A stretch of DNA of 64,000 bases from Novosphingobium sp. GTDB lineage: Bacteria; Pseudomonadota; Alphaproteobacteria; Sphingomonadales; Sphingomonadaceae. The notes beneath the pieces are model-generated. The model was given only the letters and a program-made list of their open reading frames with translations. It was not told the DNA's origin and made no database searches. The position numbers were made by a program, and so were the translations under genes. Location: contig NZ_JADZAT010000010.1 of assembly GCF_020852455.1 (NCBI RefSeq), positions 248,001-312,000 on the forward strand. The letters are read 5' to 3'. Below are positions 46,201 through 52,703 of this stretch, piece by piece. Positions within the stretch are counted from its first letter, which is position 1. The number at the start of each line of letters is the position of its first letter.

Positions 46201-48236
46201 CGCTGAACCAGAGCGGCGATATCGGGGCCACCGGAAATCGTTCGATCGCCCTGTTCGCCCAAAGCCTGGGCGGCGGTGGCGGCTATGTCGATGGCGTGTT
46301 TGCCGGCACGGCCGGTGGCACCGGTCGCGGCGGTGCAATCAACCTTGGCGTCGATGGGTCGATCATTGCCCATGGCCTCAACTCAACCGCGGTGCTGGCG
46401 CAAAGCCTCGGCTCGCTGGGCGGGGGCAACATCCAGCTGGTCTCGACCGGCGATGTGCGGGGCGGCAGCGGCACGGGCATTGGCGTCAGCTTCGATGGCG
46501 GTGCCAACAACCTGATCGATACCAGCGGAACGATTTCGGCGGTGTCTGGCCTGGCCATCAAGGCCACCAGTGGCAACGATGTGGTTGAAAACCGCGGGAC
46601 CATTGTCGGCAATGCCCTGCTGGGTTCGGGCACCAACCTGATCCATAACAATCTTGGCGCGACATACGTCACGATCATCACGCTTGACCTGCGTGATGGG
46701 CTGGGCAGCACCGGAACCTTCTCCAACGACGGTACGGTTGAAATGGGCCTGCGCGCACCGCGCTTCCCGATCGATCTGCTGAACGGGGCCACCTTTGTGG
46801 TTCCGGTCTATCCCGACCCGAAGACGGCACTGCTCCATGGCGTGCCGGTTATCAGCCAGGTTGCGCTGGACGGCGACTATCGCCAGTCGGCAACCGGGCA
46901 GATGTTCTACGACGTCGCCTTTGGTCCCTATGCGTCCGACCGGATCAATGCCACCGGCAACGCGGTGGTGAACGGCACGGCCAACATCACGCTGACCTGG
47001 CTGCAGGACAAGAATCCGGTGACCCTGATCGCGGCTGCTGGTGGTGGAACCAACAACGGCATGGTTGCGCCTGGCACGATCGCGCTGGATTACCACATCC
47101 TGGCGGGACCGATCGGCATCCAGCTGGCCTACGACAGCGACTTCGGCCAGCCCTTCCTCAACCACAACGAACAGCAGCTTGGTCATCACATGGATTCGGC
47201 GCTGACCGTGGGCGGGGCAGCCGGGATTGGCCGACTGATGGCGCTGCTCGGCAATCTCACGGCTGGGCAGGAAGACGCCTATCGCGCGATCTTCGACGAA
47301 CTCGATCCGGAATCGATTCTCGCCCCGGCAATCGAAAACCTTGATGCCGGGCGCGATTTCGTGCGGCAGGTGATAGGCTGCGATCCTTCGGCCCAGGGCC
47401 GCAAGGGCGTCTGCGGATGGAGCCTGGTCAGCTATCATGGCCTGGCGCGCAGTGATCCGAATGAATACCGGATCGATGGCGGCAGCGGTGTGCGGCTGCG
47501 CGTTGGCGCTGCGAAGGATCTGGCCGACGGCTGGACGCTCGGCGGCGCGATCGGCTTTGATGGGCTCGGCGACCGGCGGGTGGACGTGGATCGTTCGGTT
47601 GGCAAGGACGGGTGGGGCGTGCACCTCGGCCTGGGCGTCGCGAAGCGCTATGGCGCTAACGATGCCGGCACATTTGGCCTCAATCTGGCCGCCGGGTGGC
47701 AAAGCCAGAAGATGGTTCGCCGCCAGAACATCTTTGGTCCCACCCAGGGCACTGCGGATGTCAAGAGCCGCTACATCGCTGCGGATGCCAGCGGCGGCTA
47801 TTCCATCCCGGTCGGCAACGGGTTCATCCGGCCAAGCATCGACTTCACCGCGCTGCGGCTGACGATCAACAATCTGGATGAGCAGGGGCTGGCCGGCCTT
47901 GGCATGCGGGTAGGCAAATCAAGCGATTGGTTCCTGACCGCAGAGCCCAAGCTGACCCTCGGCGCGAACTTCACCGGGGGCTATGTCTCGCTGACCGGTG
48001 GCGGGGTGTTCGCCAACCGCGACCAGATCCGCGCGCCGATGACCTTCCTGGGCGCCAGTCCGCTTTCGGACCCGGCGATCATCCGGACAATGGTTGACAA
48101 GAACTCGCTCTTCATCGGCGCGGACGCCGGATACGATGCCGCCAACGGCCTGCGTTTCAGCATCGGCTATCGCGCCTATCTGGGGCAGCGGATGGAAAGC
48201 CAGACGGCGAATATCAACCTGCGCTACCAGTTCTGA
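34206..48236 (+). CDS. Giant glycine-rich repeat autotransporter (type V secretion)
   Basis: About 4676 residues, one uninterrupted frame. TTG 34206 is favoured as start because GGGGGAG precedes it with proper spacing. Residues 1-85 form an unusual charged extension before a signal peptide (RRILRAVAPLALAASALTG ... ATPAMA, cleavage near 111). The passenger (about 345-4075) contains roughly 58 copies of Q-S-(I/V/L)-G-G-G-G-G spaced about 65 residues apart, predicted to form a beta-helix-like stalk. Residues about 4330-4676 are the linker and autotransporter barrel (QEDAYRAIFDELDPESILAP, GVCGWSLVSYHGL ... NINLRYQF), ending in the outer-membrane Phe. It should be displayed on the cell surface, perhaps for adhesion or biofilm. 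Cysteines are few. Function is inferred from architecture. Confidence 0.93.
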   Translation: MADVVSVRLAVVVARTVDRFVAKFDAATIDDATRSSALSEIGSLRGTIGRTSPLIDHSLAKLERALATSRGSQPRTDRTAAQRLRRILRAVAPLALAASALTGFTATPAMAALLVYNVGDTITNPATGTAETVSQLVENYGVVTSAGNFILLAQTVGDSYTVTDNSTVPATVTTYEVTAVTLTSGRVTSVTIKNLTTNTSSTIATTATYSGPPPAGGGTGSGVTYATPSTPGTPYRDIRAGGNGGDGRDGGGVCFGALGCIQYAPGNGGAGGTGPSFTDTITVSWGAISTTGDNNPGIVVVSKGGDGGDGGTGYGNIPPARGGNGGDGGVVTAINQTTVETFGVNSFGMLVQSVGGRAGSGGNCYIACSGGGPGTPGNGGTATGINENRIVTWGNGAAGLIVQSSGGNAGTGGSSYGIYGDAGGGGYGGNGGTAHAVNNGYILTHGQSAYGVLAQSIGGIGGNSGDAGGIVAFGGSGGGGGHGGTAQVDLGATSETLTTGNWSHGVLAQSIGGGGGSTGSVGGAASFGSGGGDGGYGGSAIVNAADGSFIETWGIGAYGIYAESIGGTGGTAGGTGGVFTMGGSGGTGKTGGAVTVTSSATILTHSQDARGIFAQSVGGGGGSANTSGGLVSLGGSGGSGADGGQVTITLGTGSEITTSGRGADGAFAQSVGGGGGSGASSVGLVALGGSGSVGGAGGVVSVSNAGSITTGGRLARGLFAQSVGGGGGSGGDGGALVAIGGGSSAGGSGGTVTLGNSGTIETGGAFSQGMFAQSIGGGGGSGGDAGGLAAIGGSGSGGGAGGVVTVTNSGLVTTGGNMSSAIQAQSIGGGGGDGGSTGGVLLTIGGSAGAGNNAGPVTANISGSMQTTGNDSHGLFAQAVGGGGGNGGSSTSVSAFVGVAIGGSGGAGGAGGTVNVNLSSRTVDIAGIPTEILPFISTTGDRSRGIFAQSVGGGGGTGGYAVQTSVGLFGSASFAIGGSGGAGSQGGTVSLNGDANVLTTGDNSQGVFIQSVGGGGGAGGFSVSATLSAGIGFSGSLAVGLGGRGGAGGVGGTVTGTSGGTIVTRGMFSTGYLAQSVGGGGGAGGFNVSVAGAASDGFTVSGAIGAGGTGGGGGNGGTVDVAFDGTISTGDSDGSGSNSGGFVAQSVGGGGGTGGFNVSATLGFSGGGSIGGSVGLGGNGGGGGIGGSVTGRVGAVTTTGDRSNAVTIQSVGGGGGSGGFNVSGSITGSGGFAGGISVGLGGSGAGGGAGGAVTGTVTGLVQTSGEQSDGVVIQSLGGGGGSGAFNVSGNIALGGAAGGGISVGLGGSGGSGGAGLAATGHIQNDVITTGNQSRGVLVQSAGGGGGGGAFNISGNLAIGGTASGSIGVGLGGSGGSGGTGGVVIADAKNISTSGDDAAGFIAQSVGGGGGAGGFNITGGMSFSGTASGSIGVGLGGSGGGGGSANTVNATLVGNTVTIGDGSGAILAQSVGGGGGAGGFNVGGDIAAAGTGAVSVSVGLGGSGGTAGNAQAVTLSLTGAAQTGEGTGAGDRGAYSDAIVAQSIGGGGGSGGFNVNGSIAGAGTGAGQVGIGIGGHGGGGGSAGAVTLNVNNGITINDISRIAAITLQHHSAGIIAQSIGGGGGNGGFNVTGGLSVGGTGAGGVNVGIGGSGGSGNSAGTVIADITGYTRTYGDDSGAVLAQSVGGGGGNGGFNVAAGMSFAVEGSGSINVGVGGAGGSGGAAGNVTLNINDQIAAPSIDLVAAMTSGDRSIGVIAQSLGGGGGNGGFNITGGINASGGFTGGANIGIGGMGGDGGSAADASADITGSIATLGDGSAALLVQSVGGGGGNGGFNVTGSIAVSKSGGGQVGVGIGGFGGSGGASGAASLLLNQRTSNPAGTLIAASTDGIDSDAIVVQSLGGGGGNGGFNVTGSLSISAGSSGSVGIGIGGFGGSGGASGSATSTIAGNIFAGGAQSSGLLVQSVGGGGGNGGFNVTGGASINKGASGNVGVGIGGFGGSGGAGFEATSTLVGNVTTMDHDSSGVTVQSLGGGGGNGGFNVTGLLSISATSAASGNIGVGIGGFGGDGGAAAKATSTITGDIVTRGSNSYALLVQSQGGGGGNGGFNVTGNVALSAQGTAANLGVGIGGFGGSGGAAGDVESTMTGDIFTGAADQNGVLLTSSRSSGATIQSVGGGGGNGGFNVTGNLAATMGASASGNLGVGIGGFGGDGGAGGIVTATQTGNVTTRGDDSYGILVQSAGGGGGNGGFSVTGNVSLSRASNGSVGVGIGGFGGEGGVGSSVTATLAGNVTTDGDKAYGATIQSLGGAGGAGGFNVTGNLAISAGAGTSIAASVGIGGFAGGGGDAGIVDATVNGTYRTTGANSHGVLAQSLGGGGGAGGLNVAGSASLSTGTAGSGAVGVGGFGGDGGDGSTVVFARSGDTFTDGASSNGITVQSVGGGGGAGGINISGSLAATKGNATAVSLGLGGFGGDGGSGGDVTATITGNVLARGLESDITTAVYDLSLLEGTQTVDDYSDLLIGETRVRSGGSTGVLVQSVGGGGGNGGLNIAGSISLTKSGAGSAGRTAAIGIGGFGGLGGNAGNVIATLGAPTGSTSRVQVQGIGDNQMAFAAQSIGGGGGSGGMNISGGISTAGQLTIGIGGFGGAGGTAGNVTASVDADLFVSGNNSIGFLAQSVGGGGGAGAINITGGIQSSGGTEPQVAFGLGGFGGAGNTAGNVLAAQRGQVMVDGLFAYGVLAQSIGGGGGAGGMNISAAVTGAGNAAKKTEGISISAGVGGNGGTGANAGNVSLASDGNVFVNTLVSVAPGTGEVTFSGVEGAIYAPGVVAQSIGGGGGAGGMNLTGAFAPKGQPIAIGVGGTGGVGGDAGTVTLTRGYGVDGPATILTYGQGSHGLVAQSIGGGGGNAGFNLVIAANKSKPNNPQLGATFTIGGDGGSSGNGSDVTVLHQGDIFTHGGGSNGILAQSISGGGGSGAMNITGALMKDSSAVNIAVGGRGGDGGNSGAVSVTHAGLIVTEGDNSAAIRAQSIASGGGDVSSEEDLTAFIPADLPIDVPIPIGPKNEIAVGIGDVGGKGGIAGNVTVNANGVLHTSGIDSIGIHAQSIGGSGGASGTISASISGESRSGQGAGVAMAVGLDGGESGLAGNVSVTSTAQITTVGTRSRGIFAQSIGGSGGTGGEATNGFENASNEMSISVGGAGGSGSVAGTVDVVQTGRIDTQGEEADGVLAQSIGGGGGAGGASGTQNLQYESADSNTLAVAVGGSGGNGAIANDVTVFNSGIITTSGVRSFGIRAQSIGGGGGVGGAIDSKKLLVTGTSNSIEFNVGGSGGDGSAAGDVSVTNEGLIWTTGVDAAAISANSIGGGGGDAGAILDLSVSLATSNTFKANIGGTGGSGAVAGDVSVINRSNGGQNSGILLTEGAGAYGIFAQSLGGSGGNSSSILSISVDGGAGSMSAGFNFGNAGGTGNLAGNVSVNNSALVYTQGAAAHGILAQSIGGGGGNGGVVLSGNINVTNPLAAPLLSIGGSGGDGGDAGNVTVTNSGSILTTGAGAHGIVAQSIGGGGGNAGVALAVTGEPGSLIVGNTLAAALGATVMTGTGGIGGDVTVNHSGDITVLGEGSQAIIAQSINGGGGSLTLDFDQIAAIFDDGGSTSATAPDPLVAARAGGTSSTGMGGGVVTVNSTGTIGVASAGGVAINLQSIGGGGGSMVLQGSIAAPVISAARNSALAASGLPAGFNIALGGLNGSNNPGGAINGTQTGRVMVESDHSLGLMVQSIGGGGGRTIASLGAADLSGLGESSVVLGGTNQNNSSGGAVGHVLNGTIYALGDYSIGGLIQSIGGGGGFASVNFGPSQPAATAGIQTADAKSALAAAPIATSSSASVTFGAVGGSGNNGAAINETLTSGAFAAGDHSPALLLQSIGAGGGAVMLTGVSHPQVTLGGSAGANGSGGAVSLTNQGSIEALGLGGYGVMLQSIGGGGGIVLGDFTGADVILSSGNSGDGGLITLNQSGDIGATGNRSIALFAQSLGGGGGYVDGVFAGTAGGTGRGGAINLGVDGSIIAHGLNSTAVLAQSLGSLGGGNIQLVSTGDVRGGSGTGIGVSFDGGANNLIDTSGTISAVSGLAIKATSGNDVVENRGTIVGNALLGSGTNLIHNNLGATYVTIITLDLRDGLGSTGTFSNDGTVEMGLRAPRFPIDLLNGATFVVPVYPDPKTALLHGVPVISQVALDGDYRQSATGQMFYDVAFGPYASDRINATGNAVVNGTANITLTWLQDKNPVTLIAAAGGGTNNGMVAPGTIALDYHILAGPIGIQLAYDSDFGQPFLNHNEQQLGHHMDSALTVGGAAGIGRLMALLGNLTAGQEDAYRAIFDELDPESILAPAIENLDAGRDFVRQVIGCDPSAQGRKGVCGWSLVSYHGLARSDPNEYRIDGGSGVRLRVGAAKDLADGWTLGGAIGFDGLGDRRVDVDRSVGKDGWGVHLGLGVAKRYGANDAGTFGLNLAAGWQSQKMVRRQNIFGPTQGTADVKSRYIAADASGGYSIPVGNGFIRPSIDFTALRLTINNLDEQGLAGLGMRVGKSSDWFLTAEPKLTLGANFTGGYVSLTGGGVFANRDQIRAPMTFLGASPLSDPAIIRTMVDKNSLFIGADAGYDAANGLRFSIGYRAYLGQRMESQTANINLRYQF
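35247..46425 (+). repeat. About 58 degenerate coding repeats around the motif Q-S-x-G-G-G-G-G
   Basis: Counted by eye in the translated passenger. Each unit has a hydrophobic strand before the motif (for example GVLAQSIGGGGG) and a Gly-rich tail, with a mean spacing near 196 bases. Early units (to about 37000) vary after the Gly run, a middle block (about 37400-41200) repeats GGFNVT or GGFNVS, the next block has GGMNIS-type tails, and late units (after about 43300) lose this tail. It is protein-coding repeat, not a CRISPR array: units are unequal and in frame. Confidence 0.9.
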
Positions 48237-48248
48237 ACCAATCGGGAC

Positions 48249-48286
48249 GCCAGTTCCGCAGGCCTGACCCGGTCTGCGGAACTGGC
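48249..48286. terminator. Bidirectional hairpin between convergent genes
   Basis: GCCAGTTCCGCAG (48249-48261) and its perfect complement (48274-48286) form a 13-bp stem, extendable by three pairs (one G-T) to leave a 6-base loop. It lies between the autotransporter stop and the nagE stop, which converge. There is no clear T-run, but the length and position argue for termination from both sides. Confidence 0.7.
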
Positions 48287-48303
48287 CCTGATTGACGCGC
48301 TGG

Positions 48304-50046
48304 TCAGCCGGCTCCGAGGATAAGGTGGATCGCGCCAGTGCCGGATTGCGCAAAGGGCGTACCCTGTTCGCGCAGGCGTTCGGCCTCGAACCTGGCCGGA
48401 TCGACCAGTTCGATCATCAGGCGCGTCTTGCTTTCATGCAGCGCCTTGATGTTGTCCTGGCCGCCCAGCGCGGCAAGCAGGGCTTCCGGCAGGCTGGAGA
48501 TCCCCGCCTGGGCGTCGGTTTCCAGCTGGCTGGTTGCGCCCGCCTGCGGCTGAGCCTGTCCGCGCTGGGCCATCGCCCCGCGGATTTCATCGAGCAGGCG
48601 ATCCGCCTGCGGCCCTACGATCACTTGCAGCCGGTCAGGCGCGGGGCGCACCAGTCCGCGCGCACCAAGCCGCTTGAGGGCGGCCTCATCGATTGCCTGC
48701 GGGTCGGCCAGTTGCAGGCGCAGCCGGGTGGTGCAGGCGCCCAGGCTGGCCAGGTTGGCCGCGCCGCCCAGCGCGGCCACCCAGGCCTGGCCTTCGCTGA
48801 GCGACTTGGTTTCAAGATCGGCGGGGACATCGGCCTCAACCACCTCGCGTCCGGGAGTCGGCAGGTCAAAGCGCAGGATCGCCCAGCGGAAGATCGCGTA
48901 ATAGACCAGTCCGAAGCCCAACCCGACCGGCAGCATCAGCAGCGGGTTGGTCGCCAGGCTGTAGTTGATCAGGTAGTCAAGCAGCCCTGCCGAGAACGAG
49001 AAGCCCAGTTTCACGTCGAGCGCCTGGAGGATTACGAAGGCTAGCCCGGTCAGTACCATGTGCACGGCGTAGAGCGCCGGTGCCAGGAACATGAAGCTGA
49101 ACTCGACCGGTTCGGTCACCCCGGTCAGGAACGATGTCAGCGCCTGCGAGCCCAGCAAGCCGCTGACCTGTTTGCGCCGATCGGGCCGGGCGGTGTGATA
49201 CATGGCGAGGCACGCTGCCGGCAGGCCGAACATCATGATCGGGAAGAACCCGGCCATGAACGCCCCGGCCTGCGGATCGCCGGCGAAGAACCGGCGCAGG
49301 TCACCGGTCGCGCCGTTGTAGTCGCCCAGGATGAACCAGGCGACGTTGTTGAGGATATGGTGCAGCCCGGTAACGATCAGCAGCCGGTTGAGCATGCCAT
49401 AAAGGAACAGCCCGATCCCGCCGCCACGGGCCACAGCTTCGGACAGCCCGGTAATCGCATTGTGCAGCGGATCGTAGGTCGCGCCAAGCAGCAGGGCGAA
49501 CAGCACGCCGAACAGCCCCATCGCAATCGGCACGAACCGCCGCCCGCCGAAGAACGCCAGGTATTCGGGCAGGCGGATCGCGTGATAGCGGTTGTAGGCC
49601 TGCCCGGCAGCGATCCCGGTGACGATCCCGATCGGCACCGACAGATCGTGGATCGCCTTGGCCTTGAACGCGTTGCCGGCCAGTTTCGCCAGGTCGGGCG
49701 TGAGGCCGGCCAGCTTGTCGGCGGGAACGGCAACCATTGCCGCCGCGCCTTCGGTCGCGACCAGATAGCCGATCACCCCGGCCAGACCGGCCGCGCCGTG
49801 GTTTTCCTTGGCAAAGCCCACCGCCACGCCGATCGCGAACAGCAGCCCCAGGTGATCGAAAATCGCATTGCCGGCAGTCGCCAGGAAGTGCAGCTGCAGG
49901 AACGGCACCACGGCGGCAATCGGATCAGCCACATCGGGCTGCCCCAGCCGCAGCAGCAGTCCGGCGATCGGCAGGACGGCGATCGGCAGCATCAGGGAAC
50001 GGCCCAGATTCTGGAACGTGGCGGAAAGGCGCTGGATCGGGTTCAT
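48304..50046 (-). CDS. nagE: PTS N-acetylglucosamine transporter EIICB with an extra degenerate EIIB domain
   Basis: 580 residues from ATG 50046 (MNPIQRLSATFQNLGRSLML), overlapping the upstream gene by ATGA. The EIIC domain (about 1-370) has IGVAVGFAKENHGAAGLAGV, LFLYGMLNRLLIVTGLHHIL and SFLTGVTEPVEFSFMFLAP, the glucose/GlcNAc-family substrate site. The EIIB domain has the phosphorylated Cys438 in LASLGACTTRLRLQL. A second EIIB-like domain follows (about 495-580) where the matching motif is NIKALHESKTRLMIEL, with Ser539 at the Cys position. It imports and phosphorylates GlcNAc at C6, using phosphate from the adjacent EIIA-HPr-EI fusion. Confidence 0.93.
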   Translation of the reverse strand: MNPIQRLSATFQNLGRSLMLPIAVLPIAGLLLRLGQPDVADPIAAVVPFLQLHFLATAGNAIFDHLGLLFAIGVAVGFAKENHGAAGLAGVIGYLVATEGAAAMVAVPADKLAGLTPDLAKLAGNAFKAKAIHDLSVPIGIVTGIAAGQAYNRYHAIRLPEYLAFFGGRRFVPIAMGLFGVLFALLLGATYDPLHNAITGLSEAVARGGGIGLFLYGMLNRLLIVTGLHHILNNVAWFILGDYNGATGDLRRFFAGDPQAGAFMAGFFPIMMFGLPAACLAMYHTARPDRRKQVSGLLGSQALTSFLTGVTEPVEFSFMFLAPALYAVHMVLTGLAFVILQALDVKLGFSFSAGLLDYLINYSLATNPLLMLPVGLGFGLVYYAIFRWAILRFDLPTPGREVVEADVPADLETKSLSEGQAWVAALGGAANLASLGACTTRLRLQLADPQAIDEAALKRLGARGLVRPAPDRLQVIVGPQADRLLDEIRGAMAQRGQAQPQAGATSQLETDAQAGISSLPEALLAALGGQDNIKALHESKTRLMIELVDPARFEAERLREQGTPFAQSGTGAIHLILGAG

Positions 50047-52547
50047 TGGCCGATTTCCTTCGCGGCAAGATGGGATTGGACGAACCGGCGGACTGCCGCC
50101 GGATCGGACAGGCCGCAGGCCTCTTGCACCAGGCCTGACCATTCGCCCCGATCGGTTTCGCGCACGATCCGCTTGGTGGCCGCCACAAGGGTTGGCACCA
50201 CCGACAGGCTGCCGACACCCAGGCCGATCAGCAGGGGAATGCCCAGCGGATCGCCGGCCAGTGCGCCGCAAACCGATACCGGGCACTGGTGCGTCGCCGC
50301 CTGCGCACAAACCAGGCCGATCGCCCGCAGCACCGCCGGGTGCAGCGGATCGGCCTGGGCGGCCAGAGCCGGATTGGTGCGGTCCATCGCCAGCACATAT
50401 TGGGTCAGGTCATTGGTGCCGATTGAGAGGAAATCGGCCTCGGCGGCCAGCTGGTCAGCCAGCAGCACGGCGGCCGGGGTTTCCACCATCAGCCCCAGCC
50501 GGACCACACCGGTCCCGCCCAGCCGGTCCACGGCGGAGCGCAGTTGACACCATTCCTCAAGGTCAGAAACCATCGGGACCATCAGCTGAACCGGCCCGCT
50601 GCCGCTGCTCGCCGCGCGCAACACCGCCCCAAGCTGGGCGTCGAGCAAGTCGGGATGAGCCAGCGAAACGCGCAGGCCCCGCAGGCCCAAGGCGGGGTTT
50701 TCCTCATGCCCGGACGGCAGGAACGGCACCGGCTTGTCCCCCCCGATATCGAGCGTGCGGATCGTCATCGGGCGCGGCGCCAGAACCTGGCCAATCGCCG
50801 CGTAGGTTTCCGCCTGTTCGGCTTCGTCCGGCGCCTGGCTGCGGTTGAGGAACAGGAATTCGGTGCGCAGCAGCCCGCAGCCGTCGGCACCGGCGGTGAC
50901 CGCGCTTTCGGCATCGTCCAGTCCGCCGAGGTTGGCCAGCACCGGCACGGTCAGCCCATCGCGGGTTACCGCGGGTTCGTGCGCCGCCTGCCGGTCGGCA
51001 TCGGCGCGGCTGCGCAGACTGGCGCTGGCCTTTGCCACCTCGTCCAGCCGCGCCGCCGAAGGGGCGAGGTCCAGCAGGCCGGCATCGGCATCGACCACCA
51101 GTGCCTGTCCTTCGCTCACCTCTGCCAGACTGGTGCCAATCGCGGTCAGCAGCGGCAGACCCAGCCCGGCGGCGATGATCGCAACGTGGGCGGTCGGGCT
51201 CGATCCGGACAGAGCCACCGCGCTGACCCCGCAGCGGGCGTAATGCGCCAGGTCGGACGGCAGCAGGTCGGCGGCGAGAACGACGGATCCGGCCGGTGCG
51301 GGCGACGGTTCGGGCGATTGGCCCAGCAAATGTGACAGAATGCGCCGCGACAGGTCGGCAAGGTCGGCGGCGCGCTCGGCCAGCCGGGCATCGCCATTCG
51401 CAAACAGCGCGGCAACTTCGTCGCTGGCGGTCTGCCAGGCGAAGGCTGCGGATTGCCCGTTGGCAATCCCGGCTTCGGCCAGGCGGCGCAGTTCCGGATC
51501 GGCGGCCAGTTCGCGGTGCGCGGCCATGACCTGGCCCACAACGCCGTGGCTGCCGGCCTGTTCCAGTTCGCGCGAAACGCTGTCCAGCGCAGCGGCCAGT
51601 GCGGCTTGCTCGGTCGCGATGCCCTTTCCCTGTTCGGGCGGTTCAAAGTGCGGGGGGCGGTGGTGAAAGGCGTTGCCGGCGGCCAGCCCGGCAGAACCCG
51701 GCAAACCGCGCAACTGGCCTTCGGGTGCGGGTGCCTTGGAGGCGGGCGCGCTGGGCGCGGTGTGCGGCGGCGCCTCGGCAAAGTCGCCGCCAAGCAGTTC
51801 GACAACCCGCTGCAAGGCAGCCTGCGCACCGGCGCCCTGGATCCGGACCCTGACGGTTTCGTCCTTGGCGAAATTGCCGCGCATCAGGGCGACCGTGCTG
51901 GCCAGGTCGGCGTGTCGGTCACCGGCCGAAAGTTCGCCGGACAGCCCGGCTTCGCGCAGCATGCGGGCCAGGGCAGCAGCCGGGCGGGCATGAATGCCGT
52001 GCGGCAGGGCGATCGCAACAGAGGCCTGGGCGCTTTCATCGCTCGCCACCGGACGGTGGTCGATATCGGCGGGCAGTTCGACCGCGAACAGCACGGCACC
52101 GCGTGCGACCGCTCCTTCCGGAGCCAGCCGGTGCAGCCTGACGCCATCGGGTGCAACCGCGATCACCGGACTGGCAAGACTGAGCCCGCGCGCAGCAATC
52201 AGATCGAGATCGCATTCGATCAAGGGATCGCAGGCCGCCACGCGCTGGCCCAACTTGACCAGCGGGGTGAAGCCGGCACCGTCAAGCTCTACGGTGTCGA
52301 TCCCGACATGCACCAGCACCTCGATCCCGCAATCGTGACGGACCACGATGGCATGGTGCGACGGGTGGAAGGTGACCACGCTGCCGGCGATCGGCGAGAC
52401 GACCAGCGGGTCAAGCGGGTCCACCGCCATGCCGGGGCCCAGCACCGCTTCGGCAAAGGCCGGGTCCGGCACCTTGGCCAGCGGCCAGAGCCAGCCCTGC
52501 ATCGGGGAGCGCACCTCAAGCCAATCTGCCGCCGCTTCGCGTTCCAT
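50043..52547 (-). CDS. nagF: PTS fusion protein EIIA-HPr-EI
   Basis: 834 residues from ATG 52547 (MEREAAADWLEVRSPMQGWL); the frame is open further upstream through the promoter and the divergent gene, which is not credible as coding. Domains in order: EIIA-Glc type with active His80 in VLVHVGIDTVEL and helper His in HHAIVV; HPr (about 175-255) with His186 in PHGIHARPAA; and enzyme I (about 280-834) with His454 in SPTAHVAIIAAG, LLRTEFLFLNRSQ, SIGTNDLTQYVLAMDR and the Cys loop VSVCGALAGD. It carries phosphate from PEP to NagE, making GlcNAc uptake independent of a general PTS. It is first in the operon with nagE. Confidence 0.95.
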   Translation of the reverse strand: MEREAAADWLEVRSPMQGWLWPLAKVPDPAFAEAVLGPGMAVDPLDPLVVSPIAGSVVTFHPSHHAIVVRHDCGIEVLVHVGIDTVELDGAGFTPLVKLGQRVAACDPLIECDLDLIAARGLSLASPVIAVAPDGVRLHRLAPEGAVARGAVLFAVELPADIDHRPVASDESAQASVAIALPHGIHARPAAALARMLREAGLSGELSAGDRHADLASTVALMRGNFAKDETVRVRIQGAGAQAALQRVVELLGGDFAEAPPHTAPSAPASKAPAPEGQLRGLPGSAGLAAGNAFHHRPPHFEPPEQGKGIATEQAALAAALDSVSRELEQAGSHGVVGQVMAAHRELAADPELRRLAEAGIANGQSAAFAWQTASDEVAALFANGDARLAERAADLADLSRRILSHLLGQSPEPSPAPAGSVVLAADLLPSDLAHYARCGVSAVALSGSSPTAHVAIIAAGLGLPLLTAIGTSLAEVSEGQALVVDADAGLLDLAPSAARLDEVAKASASLRSRADADRQAAHEPAVTRDGLTVPVLANLGGLDDAESAVTAGADGCGLLRTEFLFLNRSQAPDEAEQAETYAAIGQVLAPRPMTIRTLDIGGDKPVPFLPSGHEENPALGLRGLRVSLAHPDLLDAQLGAVLRAASSGSGPVQLMVPMVSDLEEWCQLRSAVDRLGGTGVVRLGLMVETPAAVLLADQLAAEADFLSIGTNDLTQYVLAMDRTNPALAAQADPLHPAVLRAIGLVCAQAATHQCPVSVCGALAGDPLGIPLLIGLGVGSLSVVPTLVAATKRIVRETDRGEWSGLVQEACGLSDPAAVRRFVQSHLAAKEIGQ

Positions 52548-52703
52548 CCAGCGATCTCTCCAGCCCACGAATTCGGGCAGCGGCACTATGGCCAGAAATT
52601 TGCGGAAATAAAGAACCAATTTAATACCATTTACACATCGGCATGGTCTGGCTACACAACCTGGTAAGCGATGGCCGTTTTGAAGCGGGGCGGGGAGAAC
52701 CAC
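52548..52703. promoter_or_regulatory. Divergent promoter of nagFE and nagQ
   Basis: 156 bases. The complement of 52620-52630 reads ATGGTATTAAA, and TTGGTATTA recurs at 55622-55630 before the receptor gene. An inverted pair ACCAT (52627 region) and ATGGT lies around the centre. GGGGAGAA precedes ATG 52704. The shared GGTATTA element is a candidate NagQ operator. Confidence 0.5.

Noticed and set aside
35247..46425. CRISPR-like or tandem non-coding repeat array
   Set aside because: Units are unequal in length, in frame, and encode a coherent Gly-rich passenger within one reading frame.
35885..46792. Several long open frames antisense to the autotransporter gene (300 to 800 codons)
   Set aside because: They mirror the GGC-rich repeat, consist of low-complexity Pro/Ala/Arg runs, and have no domain or ribosome site. 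They are by-products of GC-rich repetition.
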